From positions 3,720,001 to 3,784,000 of the forward strand of contig NC_018748.1 of assembly GCF_000263195.1 (NCBI RefSeq): a stretch of 64,000 bases of DNA, written 5' to 3'. This stretch comes from Emticicia oligotrophica DSM 17448 (lineage in GTDB: Bacteria; Bacteroidota; Bacteroidia; Cytophagales; Spirosomataceae). The translations under genes were made by a program, and so were the position numbers. Of this stretch, positions 44,049 through 53,456 are shown in pieces (position 1 is the first letter of the stretch; every line of letters begins with the position of its first letter). The notes below the pieces were generated by a model. That model saw only the letters and a program-made list of their open reading frames with translations. It did no database searches and was not told the origin of the DNA.

Positions 44049-45335
44049 CTATTTTTCAAATTCAACGATATGTTCGGAGGCATATTCATCATCGAAAGGT
44101 TTAATCCTTTTCACGAAAAACCTTGCTTTTTTACCTAAAATCAGACAAGTATATTTATTCTTAATATCTTCTTCTGTGTTTAATGGTTGTAATGAAGGAT
44201 ACCAAAGCGTATATGTTGGTTTCTCGAAAAATAGTTGTGGTTTGGTCCATTCCTGACTATTTAAGGCTGCACCCAGGTCTTTATTTTTATTGAACGAAAT
44301 AAACACTTTATCTCCAACCCAAGATTTGCCTTCCACTCTTGCCATCATCATCACCCAACATTCTAAATAAGTATTCCAACTGACTGATGGACCCCAATAA
44401 AAACCACCTTTGGGAGAGGAAGATGGCCCACCACCTTCTTCTAATGGTATTTGGAGCGATGCAATTGGCTTACCAATTCCGTTGTAAGGTGCATTGAAAC
44501 CTTTGCCGTCCCAACGTTTGGCTTTTCCTACGGGTTTATCAAGGTCTTTAATGGCAATTCTGGCAACACTTATACATTGCCCAGACCATTCTTTGCTGGG
44601 GTCATAGGTCTTTTCATTAAAAACGCCAGGATAGCCATATTCGCCATAAAACAAATAAAGATAGTCACCGCTCGCAACTGCCGATGGGTCGCCAACACCA
44701 CCCCCAAAGGTATTTGAGGTATTAAAAGGCTTCAATATCATCCTTGGGTCTAGGTCTTCAATAAAGATTCCTTTATTTTTCCAGCTTTTCCCACCATCTG
44801 TCGATTTCATAATTCCAATTCTACAAACTGCGGCAGCACTTTTAGGCCCTCTTAATCCTTGTGGCCATTTTTTATTGTTATATCCTTCGCCTGTTTTGGG
44901 GTTGTAGGGTAAGGTTTGAGGGTAATTTTCATTGTGGTAAATTCCAAAGAGTGTTTTACCTGTTTTATCTTTTGGGTCTTGGAAAACTGTTTCAAACCAA
45001 ACGGCACCATGTAAGCCCGGTTTTCCAACTGGAGCGTTTTCGGGCATGATTGGTTCAAAGAATTTTTCTGATGGACTTTTGAAAACTTCATCAGCATTTT
45101 TACCATCTGCATAACGATTATCTACACCGATTCCCCAAACGGGGTCTTCTCCGTATTTTCCCGGAAAAATTCGAAAAGTATCACCCACCCATGCTTCTGC
45201 CATATTACAATCTACAAAGGAGTTGAATTTTATCTTTTCGGCAGGTAAAAGTTTAAATTTAGGGTTGAAAGTTTGGGTAAACGCTTCAAAATGTGTTAAT
45301 ATTAAAAGGCTTAAGGTTGAAATAATGATTTTCAT
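44049..45335 (-). CDS. Secreted DUF4185-like beta-propeller protein
   Basis: 428 residues from the ATG at 45335 (an upstream ATG adds eight residues outside the signal peptide). Signal peptide about 1-21 (ISTLSLLILTHFEAFTQ). The body has repeating motifs of a five-bladed propeller related to glycoside hydrolase families 43/62: EAWVGDTFRIFPGKYGEDPV, SAVASGDYLYLFYGEYGYPG and WNTYLECWVMMMARV. Probably a carbohydrate-active or sugar-binding exoprotein. It lies next to the dehydrogenase-like lipoprotein and esterase, so a polymer-utilisation role is possible. Confidence 0.72.
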   Translation of the reverse strand: MKIIISTLSLLILTHFEAFTQTFNPKFKLLPAEKIKFNSFVDCNMAEAWVGDTFRIFPGKYGEDPVWGIGVDNRYADGKNADEVFKSPSEKFFEPIMPENAPVGKPGLHGAVWFETVFQDPKDKTGKTLFGIYHNENYPQTLPYNPKTGEGYNNKKWPQGLRGPKSAAAVCRIGIMKSTDGGKSWKNKGIFIEDLDPRMILKPFNTSNTFGGGVGDPSAVASGDYLYLFYGEYGYPGVFNEKTYDPSKEWSGQCISVARIAIKDLDKPVGKAKRWDGKGFNAPYNGIGKPIASLQIPLEEGGGPSSSPKGGFYWGPSVSWNTYLECWVMMMARVEGKSWVGDKVFISFNKNKDLGAALNSQEWTKPQLFFEKPTYTLWYPSLQPLNTEEDIKNKYTCLILGKKARFFVKRIKPFDDEYASEHIVEFEK

Positions 45336-45377
45336 ATCTTTAACATTTAATAAATTCAAAACTTCATTCAGGTACTT

Positions 45378-45821
45378 TTAAAATTCCTTAATTGGTTTAG
45401 TTGGCATAATTAAAAACGAATCTCTCATTGCTCCAATGGCTGGACAAACTTTTCGGGTTTTCAAATCCATAAATGAACCATTAAGTGTAATTTTTGCCGC
45501 TAAAATTAATCCTTCTTGTTTATAAATGTGCTGAATGATTTTCCATTTGCGGAAATCTTCACTGATATTTTCTAATGCAATATCCACAATAATACTTTCG
45601 CTTAAGTGTAATTCCTTGTAAAACTGGATGTAGCTATCAAATAAGATTGGCCCTACGCCCAATTCGTGCATAAGTAAGGGACTTGCACCACATGTTTGCC
45701 AAAAGGCAATGCGGACATCATCGCCAAATTCGGCATAAGCGGAGTTTTTTACGTGGGCATTGGCATCTAAATGATTCCAGCCTATTTCATAAGTTTTGGA
45801 AAAGCTTTCTAATCTTTGCAT
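45378..45821 (-). CDS. Acyl-CoA thioesterase, hotdog fold (YbgC/4HBT type)
   Basis: 147 residues. The active-site region reads YEIGWNHLDANAHVKNSAYAEF, with the usual catalytic Asp replaced or shifted (family pattern D-x-N-x-H-x-N is kept as DANAHVKN). Cytoplasmic; likely releases free acid from acyl-CoA. It lies just upstream on the minus strand of the secreted propeller gene, without obvious functional connection. Confidence 0.85.
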   Translation of the reverse strand: MQRLESFSKTYEIGWNHLDANAHVKNSAYAEFGDDVRIAFWQTCGASPLLMHELGVGPILFDSYIQFYKELHLSESIIVDIALENISEDFRKWKIIQHIYKQEGLILAAKITLNGSFMDLKTRKVCPAIGAMRDSFLIMPTKPIKEF

Positions 45822-45874
45822 GAATGGTTTTTTGATGAATTTGTAAAGTTAAAAATACAAATCAATTTAGATTC

Positions 45875-46219
45875 TTAGTCATTTATTCTCATTTCTTTCA
45901 TCAATTCTAATCCATATTCTCTGATAGTTTTTACAACTTCAATAGCTCGAAGTCCACGGTCGGTAATTGTATACTCAGTTTTTGGTGGAACTACTGGATA
46001 TACTTTTCTCGTCACAAATCCATCTTCTTCCAATTCACGCAGTTGAGTCGTAAGCATTTTTTGCGAAATATGTGGAATGTCTTTTTGTAGCTCACTATAC
46101 CTCATCACTCGGTCTTTCAGACGCCATAAAATTGGCATTTTCCATGTGCCACCGATTCTATCCATGGCAAACTCTACTGGATTATAGTAAATCTTACCAT
46201 TGTATTTAAAATCTCCCAT
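45875..46219 (-). CDS. HxlR family transcriptional regulator
   Basis: 114 residues with a winged helix: NPVEFAMDRIGGTWKMPILW, RYSELQKDIPHISQKMLTTQ, LRELEEDGFVTRKVYPVVPP and YTITDRG. HxlR proteins sense electrophiles, quinones or oxidants. It is divergent from the DJ-1/VOC gene pair at 46407, across a 187-base region that carries a strong palindrome. Confidence 0.92.
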   Translation of the reverse strand: MGDFKYNGKIYYNPVEFAMDRIGGTWKMPILWRLKDRVMRYSELQKDIPHISQKMLTTQLRELEEDGFVTRKVYPVVPPKTEYTITDRGLRAIEVVKTIREYGLELMKEMRIND

Positions 46220-46307
46220 TTAAGTATCTTTTTATGTATATAATTTAGTGTAAATCAGTGGTTAAAAATATATTTCCCAAATATATAGATTCACACTCTA
46301 AAATTCC

Positions 46308-46334
46308 ATACATACTTTTTAGTATGTATCATAC
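46308..46334. promoter_or_regulatory. Palindromic operator between HxlR regulator and DJ-1 gene
   Basis: ATACATACT and AGTATGTAT form a perfect 9-bp inverted repeat around TTTT (46308-46329). An overlapping second palindrome, GTATG-TAT-CATAC, covers 46322-46334. Position and symmetry suit a dimeric HxlR binding site. Confidence 0.6.
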
Positions 46335-46406
46335 AAAAAAGTGGTACACATGGGTTTGAGGGTTTAGCGATACATCTTTGCAACATCAAATCTAAAACAC
46401 AAACAA

Positions 46407-47165
46407 ATGATAACTGAAGTAAACAACTACGTACATTTCCACGGAGCACCTGTAAAAGGTAAAATTTTAATGGTGGCTAGTTCACCAAGTATTTCAAAAC
46501 AAACTGGTTGGCCTATTGGCTTTTGGGCCGCCGAACTTACACACCCTTTAAGAGTTTTTCAAGAAGCAGGATATGAAGTTGAGTTGGTTTCGACAGAAGG
46601 TGGAAAATTAGAAATGGATGGTTATTCAAATCCGACCGATGCAAGTGGTTATTCAGCTCATGATGTGATTTCTTTGGGTTATATGCAACAACAATGGTTC
46701 AATGATATGTTGCTAAATACCAAGAAACTTACAGAGGTGGATGCTACCAATTATGATGCAATCTTTTTGGTAGGTGGACAAGGCCCAATGTACACTTTCA
46801 GAGGAAATAAGGATTTAGAAATATTATTTGCTAATTTCTATGAGGCGGGTAAACCAAGTGCTGCCGTTTGTCACTCAACAACTTTACTCTTAGAAGCAAA
46901 AAAATCTAATGGTGAGTTATTGGTATCAGGAAAAACATGGACTGGCTTTGCTGACGCCGAAGAAGAATTTGCTGACCAAGCAGTTGGTATGAAAATACAA
47001 CCTTATCGGATTGAAAACGAAGCAAAGAAAATAGTTGGAACAACCTTTAAAGTAGCTGCTCCATTTTCTTCTTATGCAATTCAAGATGGAAATTTAATTA
47101 CTGGTCAGCAACAAAATTCTGGTGCTGCCGCTGCCGAATTAGTTGTAAAAACTTTAAACAAATAA
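46407..47165 (+). CDS. DJ-1/PfpI family protein (type 1 glutamine amidotransferase-like)
   Basis: 252 residues. The nucleophile elbow is AAVCHSTTLLL, preceded by AIFLVGGQGPMYTF; the rest matches the Hsp31/glyoxalase III-like branch (GFWAAELTHPLRVFQEAGYE). It probably detoxifies methylglyoxal or other carbonyls. The next gene starts six bases after its stop, so they form an operon likely controlled by the divergent HxlR regulator. Confidence 0.9.
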   Translation: MITEVNNYVHFHGAPVKGKILMVASSPSISKQTGWPIGFWAAELTHPLRVFQEAGYEVELVSTEGGKLEMDGYSNPTDASGYSAHDVISLGYMQQQWFNDMLLNTKKLTEVDATNYDAIFLVGGQGPMYTFRGNKDLEILFANFYEAGKPSAAVCHSTTLLLEAKKSNGELLVSGKTWTGFADAEEEFADQAVGMKIQPYRIENEAKKIVGTTFKVAAPFSSYAIQDGNLITGQQQNSGAAAAELVVKTLNK

Positions 47166-47171
47166 ACTACC

Positions 47172-47546
47172 ATGAACGCAATCAATTGGTTTGAGATTCC
47201 TGCCCTTGATTTAGAAAGAGCCTTTGGCTTTTATTCTAAAGTACTTAGCGGAAACGTTCGCAAAGGCACTTTTGGTAATGGCGATTTAATCCTTTTCAAT
47301 GTTCCGTTTAATACTGGCGAAGCTGTCGGGGGTTCAATTGTAGTTCGCCCAGACTTAAAGCCAACCACAGATGGTCCAGTTATTTATCTAAATGCTTTTG
47401 GTAAACTCACCGAAGCTGTAAGTAAAGTTGAAGAAGCTGGTGGGAAAGTAATTATTGCTGAAATGCACCTCGGCAAGTTTGGATTTGCTGCCATAATCAT
47501 TGATACCGAAGGAAATAAAATCGGACTTCTTTCAAGTGAATTGTAA
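47172..47546 (+). CDS. VOC family (glyoxalase-like) protein
   Basis: 124 residues with the two-module VOC pattern: INWFEIPALDLERAFGFYSK and a GGSIVVRP strand, then the second half with GKVIIAEMHLGKFGFAAII and DTEGNKIGL (metal-binding Glu position occupied differently). Cytoplasmic. Its operon partner, DJ-1, and the HxlR regulator suggest a response to reactive carbonyls or quinones. Confidence 0.88.
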   Translation: MNAINWFEIPALDLERAFGFYSKVLSGNVRKGTFGNGDLILFNVPFNTGEAVGGSIVVRPDLKPTTDGPVIYLNAFGKLTEAVSKVEEAGGKVIIAEMHLGKFGFAAIIIDTEGNKIGLLSSEL

Positions 47547-47717
47547 ATAAATCCAGCGAAAATCAGCGGTAAAAAATCTGTACAAATCAGTGGGTAAAAA
47601 AATAAAACCGTAGATTTATAAACCATTTACCTTTCTGAAAATACTTTTTTAAATATTATCGGTGTTAAAGTTAACCCAAATACCGAGTTTTATTCCTGAA
47701 AGTTTCAAATAGGTAAT

Positions 47718-47955
47718 CTATTGTTTATGAAGCAAAACCAGAAGATTTTTTACCGATTTAAGTTCGATAATGACTTTATTTTCAACATCGATGTCTAAGT
47801 GATACGCAATGTCAACTTTTACATCTTCATAAATCATAGGTAGTGTAACTTGGTTATTAGCAGTTAAGCAGAATTTCGAAGTTCATAAATTAGAGCAGCT
47901 TCGTAGGCACTTTCTAGAAGTCCTGGACAAATATTATTAAAAATTCTAAAAATAC
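47718..47955 (-). pseudogene. GxxExxY-type protein remnant, frameshifted
   Basis: On the minus strand, CPGLLESAYEAALIYELR is followed by a stop. In the next frame the sequence continues as LPMIYEDVKVDIAYHLDIDV and NKVIIELKSV. These are consecutive parts of the GxxExxY family (PD-(D/E)XK fold), so a frameshift has broken the gene. The N-terminus is missing as well. The rest of 47547-47970 shows nothing else. Confidence 0.75.
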
Positions 47956-47970
47956 AGCCTCGTATTTTGT

Positions 47971-48606
47971 ATGAAATATCATTTTCTGTCATCGTTGGTG
48001 GTTTTATGTTTAAGTACAAATATAAGATTAAATGCACAATCTGTTGAGCTTTATGCAGGGGATAAACGTGCAGGGGTTGATTTAATGTGGTTCAAGAACT
48101 TTAAAAACTCTAGAGACCAGCGAACACCATTATTATTTTTTAGTCGAAATAGAGCCAGTACAGATTACAAAAATTCGCCAACAGCGTTCGGTTCAACCAA
48201 TGCCATTTCCTATAATTTCAAAAATGGAATCGGTATTGTAGGAGTAGGGGCTTTTCTTAATGCTGGTTTTACTCCCAAAGTAGGCGTGCAATACTCTAAG
48301 CAAAAGGGTGATTTTATGTTTTTTGGCTGGTTTGTTTCTGATTTGAAGAAAAATAATAACCTCGATTTGTTCGGACTTTTTCGCTACCAACCTAAATTCA
48401 ACAACCAATGGAGAGGTTTTATACAAGCGGAATTGTTTCCTGTTTACAATCCCAAAAATCAAATCTGGAATTTTACCGAACGTTTCCGTTTAGGAGCAAG
48501 ATACCATACTTGGGCTAGTGGTCTGATGATGGATTTTAATCAAGCTGGAAAAAATACGTTTACCAGTACCAATAATTTAGGCATTTTTATACGAAATGAA
48601 TTTTAA
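47971..48606 (+). CDS. Secreted beta-strand-rich outer-membrane-like protein
   Basis: 211 residues. Signal peptide SSLVVLCLSTNIRLNAQ, then about ten amphipathic strands (FYKNGIGIVGVGAFLNAG-like glycine/aromatic pattern, terminal strand ending GIFIRNEF with a C-terminal Phe, as in barrels). No named family is recognised. It is closely followed by the bestrophin gene (five bases), so it may share that operon. Confidence 0.68.
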   Translation: MKYHFLSSLVVLCLSTNIRLNAQSVELYAGDKRAGVDLMWFKNFKNSRDQRTPLLFFSRNRASTDYKNSPTAFGSTNAISYNFKNGIGIVGVGAFLNAGFTPKVGVQYSKQKGDFMFFGWFVSDLKKNNNLDLFGLFRYQPKFNNQWRGFIQAELFPVYNPKNQIWNFTERFRLGARYHTWASGLMMDFNQAGKNTFTSTNNLGIFIRNEF

Positions 48607-48611
48607 AAATC

Positions 48612-49550
48612 ATGATTCTACGAAAAATATTTAACCCATTTGCCGTGGCTCGCTACATGCGTACCGAATTGGTAGTTTCAACTGTCATTTCGGTTTCGGT
48701 GTATTTTCTTTACCACAATCAACACTTAGAAAAAGTAAGCTTACCATTTTCAATTGCAGCCATTTTAGGTAGTGCTTTGGCAATTTTTCTTGCTTTTCGC
48801 AATAATAACGCTTATAGTCGTTGGTGGGAGGCCAGAACCATTTGGGGCGGAGTTATCAACAATAGTAGAATCTTTGCCCGACAGATTATCGCAAATGCCG
48901 ATAATGCGGTAATAATCGGCAAGGCTTCAAAACAACAAGTAGAGGCCTTTAAAAAAGAATTAATTTATCGTCAAATTGCTTTTGCCCATGCTTTGCGTCT
49001 GCACCTTCGTCGTCAAAATTCTTGGGAAGAACTGAAGCATTTACTTTCTGCTGGGGAGTTTGAAGAATTAAGTAAAAAGGCCAATAAACCTAATTATTTG
49101 CTTCAAAATCAAGGTATTAGGATTAAAGAAGGAATGAGAAGTGAAATTTTGGGGGCATTCGATAATATCAGTCTTGAACCAACTTTAGCCGGATTTAATA
49201 ACTTTCAAGGTTCGTGCGAGCGAATCAAAAATACGCCACTTTTGCGTCAGTATCATTTCTTTACCAAACTTTTTCTTTTGGTTTTTATGGTGATTTTACC
49301 ATTTTCACTTATTTCAGATTTTAATAAAATGGGAATGCCAATCCTTATGATTCCTTTGAGTATTTTGGTGGCTTTTGTATTTGGAGTAATGGGAAAAGTT
49401 GGCGAAGTAAACGAAGACCCTTTCGAAAATCGTATTACAGATATTCCAATGACTTCGATGTGTAATACAATTGAAAGAGATTTAAAAGAAATGCTTGGAG
49501 AAAATAGTTTACCAACTAAATTAGAATCAGAAAACGGTTATATTTATTAA
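48612..49550 (+). CDS. Bestrophin family anion channel
   Basis: 312 residues. The hallmark segment is FLAFRNNNAYSRWWEARTIWGG near residue 65, with four to five membrane helices and ENRITDIPMTSMCNTIERDL near the end (here FENRITDIPMTSM). Forms a pentameric chloride-type channel in the inner membrane. It lies in a possible operon with the secreted protein upstream and the oxidoreductase downstream. Confidence 0.9.
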   Translation: MILRKIFNPFAVARYMRTELVVSTVISVSVYFLYHNQHLEKVSLPFSIAAILGSALAIFLAFRNNNAYSRWWEARTIWGGVINNSRIFARQIIANADNAVIIGKASKQQVEAFKKELIYRQIAFAHALRLHLRRQNSWEELKHLLSAGEFEELSKKANKPNYLLQNQGIRIKEGMRSEILGAFDNISLEPTLAGFNNFQGSCERIKNTPLLRQYHFFTKLFLLVFMVILPFSLISDFNKMGMPILMIPLSILVAFVFGVMGKVGEVNEDPFENRITDIPMTSMCNTIERDLKEMLGENSLPTKLESENGYIY

Positions 49551-49588
49551 AAATCAGCGGGTAAAAAATCTCATAAAACTCAAAAAAT

Positions 49589-50209
49589 ATGAAAATTGCA
49601 ATTATTGGTTCAGGGAATGTGGGTGGAGCATTAGCTCAAAAATTTATCAAAGCAGGTCATAATGTATTAGTTGGAGCGAAGTTTCCTTTGAGCGAAAAAT
49701 CAATCAAATTGGCTACTCAAATTGGAGAAGACCGCTTTACTAGCGTTGAAAGTGCCGTAAAACAATGTGAAGTTGTCGTTTTGGCAACACCTGCCCCGAT
49801 GGCAGCTGAAGTTGCTCAGTCGTTAGGGGATACCACAGGCAAAGTGATTATTGATACTATGAACATCGTCATGGGTAGAGGCCCAGCAGGATTTTCTAAT
49901 ACCACCGATGCAATTTTAGCAAATACAGCTACCAAAGATGTAGTTAAATGCTTCAATACAACAGGATTCAATAATATGTTAGATACCCATTACGGAGACT
50001 ATGCCATTGATGCATTCGTAGCGGGAGATTCAGAAAAAGGCAAAGAGGTTGCCACAAAATTAGCCCTTGATGCTGGTTTTGGAGTATGTTATGATATTGG
50101 TGGAAATGATAAATTTCAGTTGATGGAACAATTTGCTTTCTTTTGGATAAATCTTGCTATGTTTAAAGGACAAGGGCGTGATATTGGTTTTAAATTATTA
50201 AAGAGATAA
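49589..50209 (+). CDS. NADPH-dependent F420 reductase-like oxidoreductase
   Basis: 206 residues with the Rossmann motif IAIIGSGNVGGALAQKF and the family features ATPAPMAAEVA, DTMNIVMGRGP and CFNTTGFNNM. Related to NADP oxidoreductases coenzyme F420-dependent, but in Bacteroidota the true acceptor is unknown. Terminated by the hairpin at 50210-50246. Confidence 0.88.
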   Translation: MKIAIIGSGNVGGALAQKFIKAGHNVLVGAKFPLSEKSIKLATQIGEDRFTSVESAVKQCEVVVLATPAPMAAEVAQSLGDTTGKVIIDTMNIVMGRGPAGFSNTTDAILANTATKDVVKCFNTTGFNNMLDTHYGDYAIDAFVAGDSEKGKEVATKLALDAGFGVCYDIGGNDKFQLMEQFAFFWINLAMFKGQGRDIGFKLLKR

Positions 50210-50246
50210 AAAAAAGCCACGATTCTGATTAGTTTCGTGGCTTTTG
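50210..50246. terminator. Bidirectional terminator
   Basis: AAAAGCCACGA pairs with TCGTGGCTTTT around an AT-rich loop, between convergent genes. Confidence 0.88.
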
Positions 50247-50248
50247 AA

Positions 50249-50602
50249 TCAAGCTTTTTTAACGAATTCGGATTTTAGACCCATTGCCCCGAAACCATCA
50301 ATTTTACAGTCAATATTGTGTCCATCATTGGAATCCACTAAGCGGATATTCTTTACTTTTGTCCCAGCTTTTACTGGTTTTGGAGCTCCTTTTACAGGTA
50401 AGTCCTTGATAACTACCACTGTATCACCATCTTTGAGTTCGTTGCCATTTGAATCTAAAACTTTGAAGGTTCCATCTTCAACTGCTTCCGCTGCTTCATC
50501 TTCTGGATTCCATTCATAAAAACATTCTGGACAAATCAGTAAGCCATCACTCGGATATACATATTCTGATTTACACTTTGGGCAAGGAGGAAATTCTGAC
50601 AT
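50249..50602 (-). CDS. yjdM: Zinc-ribbon protein YjdM/PhnA
   Basis: 117 residues. Two Cys pairs ([14 protein letters not shown]) make the N-terminal zinc ribbon; the C-terminal part ([34 protein letters not shown]) is the conserved YjdM fold. The old PhnA name reflects proximity to phosphonate genes in E. coli; function is not established. Confidence 0.92.
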   Translation of the reverse strand: MSEFPPCPKCKSEYVYPSDGLLICPECFYEWNPEDEAAEAVEDGTFKVLDSNGNELKDGDTVVVIKDLPVKGAPKPVKAGTKVKNIRLVDSNDGHNIDCKIDGFGAMGLKSEFVKKA

Positions 50603-50670
50603 TTAATTAAAATAATTTGATAAAAAAGAGGAAAATTCGCCTCAAAGATAAAAATAATTAATTAAACAAT

Positions 50671-51546
50671 TTACTTTCTATCCATCTTCCTAAATTCTAA
50701 AGGAGATACTCCAGTATGCTTTTTAAAGAGTTTGGCAAAGTAGTTAGGATACTCAAACTTTAGCATATATGCAATTTCAGAAACCGAATAAGAAGTGTGC
50801 AATAGGTATTTTTGTGCTTCATTAATGATATTTTGATGTACTAATTCTATGGCCGATTTACCTGAAACGGCATTGCATATACGATTTAAATGAACTGATG
50901 AAATATTAAGTTCATCGGCAAATTCGGGAATACTTTTTGGGTAGTTAGCTTGTTTAATTAATAGCTGAAACTTTCTAAAATGTGCCATTGTCATCGAATC
51001 ATTTTGTTGTGCTTCTTCTTGCTTGGTTAATCGATGTAAGCTTATGAATAATTCCGTCAAGTAAGCCCTAAGCATTAGATAGCGTTCAGGATTTTCTCCA
51101 AATAATTCAAACTCAATATTGGCTAAATTTTTTTGAATTTTATCGAAAGTTTTATCTTCAAAGTGATTCAATATTCTGATATCTTCCAGTGTTTTCCAAA
51201 CTACACTTGATGTTTTAAAAATTTCATCAATAATGCTTTCAGATAAGGTAAGTATATACCCTTCTACATCTGGGTTATAAACCAAGCCATGTAATTTGGT
51301 TGGAGGTATAAGTGTAATACATGGTGCTTGAAGTTGATGTTCTTGCGTCGCTTCTTGAAACAAAAGTGAGCCTTTTCTTACAATAAATAGCTGAAAAAGT
51401 TGCGAATGAATGTGCGGTTTGATTGTCCAATTAAAAAGTTGACTACGTGTGGCAATCAATTCCAAGAAGATATATTCTGAAGAATATCTTCCATAATCAT
51501 CACCATATAGCCCTTCAAAGTTTAAAATACTTTTCTCTTGTTTCAT
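50671..51546 (-). CDS. AraC family transcriptional regulator
   Basis: 291 residues. An N-terminal cupin-type sensor (FNWTIKPHIHSQLFQLFIV) and a C-terminal AraC HTH pair (PEFADELNISSVHLNRIC, VSEIAYMLKFEYPNYFAKLF) with the ending KKHTGVSPLEFRK. The pattern matches PobR-like regulators of aromatic catabolism. Divergent from the ring-cleavage cluster across 96 bases, so it is the likely activator. Confidence 0.92.
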   Translation of the reverse strand: MKQEKSILNFEGLYGDDYGRYSSEYIFLELIATRSQLFNWTIKPHIHSQLFQLFIVRKGSLLFQEATQEHQLQAPCITLIPPTKLHGLVYNPDVEGYILTLSESIIDEIFKTSSVVWKTLEDIRILNHFEDKTFDKIQKNLANIEFELFGENPERYLMLRAYLTELFISLHRLTKQEEAQQNDSMTMAHFRKFQLLIKQANYPKSIPEFADELNISSVHLNRICNAVSGKSAIELVHQNIINEAQKYLLHTSYSVSEIAYMLKFEYPNYFAKLFKKHTGVSPLEFRKMDRK

Positions 51547-51642
51547 TGAGTGATGTTCAATTTGTATCTATAAAAGTAAAAATAGTTTCCTGATAAATCA
51601 CCAAAAACAACTGAATTTTGTAAAACATAAAATACCGATTGA

Positions 51643-52599
51643 ATGGAAAACCTCACTTGGGAAATTGCCCATTTGGCTCATGTTGAGCTACTTACGCCAA
51701 AACTAGATGAAAGTATACGTTTCTTTCATGAAATTCTAGGCATGTATATCACCGAAGTTAGTGGAAACTCTGCCTATCTACGAGCCTATGACGATTACGA
51801 GCACCATACTTTAAAGCTCACGGTTCATCGTCATTCGGGTATTGGACATTTTGCGTGGCGTGCAAGAAGCCAAGAGTCATTGGGAGCCCGTGCGAAAGCC
51901 ATTGAAGCTACCGGATTTGGTATTGGTTGGGAAGACCATGAATGTGGTTATGGTGAAGCATACAAGTTTCGTTATCCTGATGGGCATATTTGTGAACTTT
52001 ATTTCGATTCTAATAAGTATAAGCCTACAAGAGAAACGCAATCTGCTTTGAAAAATACGAGTAGTAAATTTCCTGGTCGTGGTATGAATGTCAGAAGAAT
52101 TGACCATTTGAATCTTTTAGCCAGAGATATCAGAGCTTTTGCTAATTTTCAATTTGGCGTTTTAGGTGGAAGAAATACCGAAAGAATTGAGTTTGAAGAT
52201 GGTCCTAAAGGCGTTTGGGTATCGGTAAATAATAAATCCTATGATTTGGCTATTACTGAAGACCATTCTGGTTTAAACGGTCGTTTCCATCATTTAACTT
52301 ATGCTGTAAATAGTAGAGAAGAAGTACTTCTTGCCGCAGATATTGCACTAGAAAATGGCGTTTTTATCGAAACAGGCCCTCATAAACATGCTATTCAGCA
52401 GACATTCTTTTTATATCTTTATGAGCCGGGTGGTAATAGAATTGAAATTGCTAATCCGACCGCAAGATTAATTCTTGACCCAGATTATGAAACCATTGTA
52501 TGGAATCGAGAAGAACGAATGAAAGGACAAGCGTGGGGACTAAAAACTGTTGAAAGTTTTCATACTCGTGGTACACCAATGCCTGATGAACTTTTGTAA
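51643..52599 (+). CDS. VOC-type extradiol ring-cleavage dioxygenase
   Basis: 318 residues with two VOC modules. The C-terminal module carries the 2-His-1-Glu iron site: His in RRIDHLNLL, His in GRFHHLTYAV, Glu in GNRIEIANP. The N-terminal module has HVELLTPKLDES. This layout is that of type I extradiol dioxygenases such as catechol 2,3-dioxygenase. It is the first gene of a cluster whose other enzymes handle 4-oxalomesaconate, so its substrate may be gallate, protocatechuate or a related catechol. Confidence 0.9.
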   Translation: MENLTWEIAHLAHVELLTPKLDESIRFFHEILGMYITEVSGNSAYLRAYDDYEHHTLKLTVHRHSGIGHFAWRARSQESLGARAKAIEATGFGIGWEDHECGYGEAYKFRYPDGHICELYFDSNKYKPTRETQSALKNTSSKFPGRGMNVRRIDHLNLLARDIRAFANFQFGVLGGRNTERIEFEDGPKGVWVSVNNKSYDLAITEDHSGLNGRFHHLTYAVNSREEVLLAADIALENGVFIETGPHKHAIQQTFFLYLYEPGGNRIEIANPTARLILDPDYETIVWNREERMKGQAWGLKTVESFHTRGTPMPDELL

Positions 52600-52681
52600 A
52601 GGTGCTCAATTTTTAATACATATTTTATATTGAAGCGAAACTCTTTTTAACGTAGAATATTTTATTACAAATATTAAATAA

Positions 52682-53398
52682 ATGAATAAATTACTTGTAA
52701 TTTCTGCACATTCAGCAGACTTTGTTTGGCGAAGTGGTGGCACTATCGCTAAAAGTGTAGATCAAGGAGCCGAAACCTTAGTAGTTTGCCTTTCTTATGG
52801 TGAAAGAGGAGAATCTGGGGAGCTTTGGAAAGAAAATCCAAATAGAACTGAAGAGAGTGTAAAGGTTATTCGCCATGTACAAGCTCAAAAAGCTGCTGAT
52901 ATTTTTGGAACGGCTATTCAGTTTTTAGATTGGGGAGATTACCCAATGTTGATTTCAGATGAAAGAATCGCTCAGCTAACTCAAATTATCGGAGATTTTG
53001 AACCAACGGTTATTCTAACACACACGGCAAAAGACCCTTTTAACCCTGACCATCCATTGGCTTATCAAGCCACCGAACGAGCAAGATTACTTTCTTGTGG
53101 GGCGGGAGTGGCAAGTGCATTCAAAAATATAGCTCCACCGATGTGGTATTCTTTTGAGCCACACCAACCTGAAATTTGTGATTTTAAACCTGATACTTTT
53201 GTTGATATTTCATCGGTATTTGACAAAAAAATTGCCGCAATGAATTGTATGGGTGCACAAAAATACCTTGTTGAATATTACACCGAATTAGGCGGAAGAA
53301 GAGCAAATCATGCGAGACGAATTTCGGGTCAAAAAGATGTTAAATATGCAGAGGCTTTTCAAAGCCATTTGCCAAGGGTAACAACTACAATATTTTAG
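52682..53398 (+). CDS. galB: PIG-L fold 4-oxalomesaconate hydratase-like protein
   Basis: 238 residues of the PIG-L/LmbE fold. The metal motif is AHSADFVW where most PIG-L deacetylases have HPDDE, and the second motif is NPDHPLAYQATE. LSYGERGESGELWKE matches the GalB branch, in which the fold works as a hydratase of 4-oxalomesaconate rather than as a deacetylase. The neighbours (RraA-type aldolase and PrpF-type tautomerase) support this. Confidence 0.85.
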   Translation: MNKLLVISAHSADFVWRSGGTIAKSVDQGAETLVVCLSYGERGESGELWKENPNRTEESVKVIRHVQAQKAADIFGTAIQFLDWGDYPMLISDERIAQLTQIIGDFEPTVILTHTAKDPFNPDHPLAYQATERARLLSCGAGVASAFKNIAPPMWYSFEPHQPEICDFKPDTFVDISSVFDKKIAAMNCMGAQKYLVEYYTELGGRRANHARRISGQKDVKYAEAFQSHLPRVTTTIF

Positions 53399-53456
53399 TT
53401 ATATGGTATTTATTTAACTTAAATAACAAAAAACAACCAATAATTTATTTTCAGGG

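Noticed and set aside
50671-53398. Simple catechol meta-cleavage operon
   Set aside because: The expected hydrolase, dehydrogenase and hydratase of the meta pathway are missing, while GalB/GalC/GalD-like enzymes are present.
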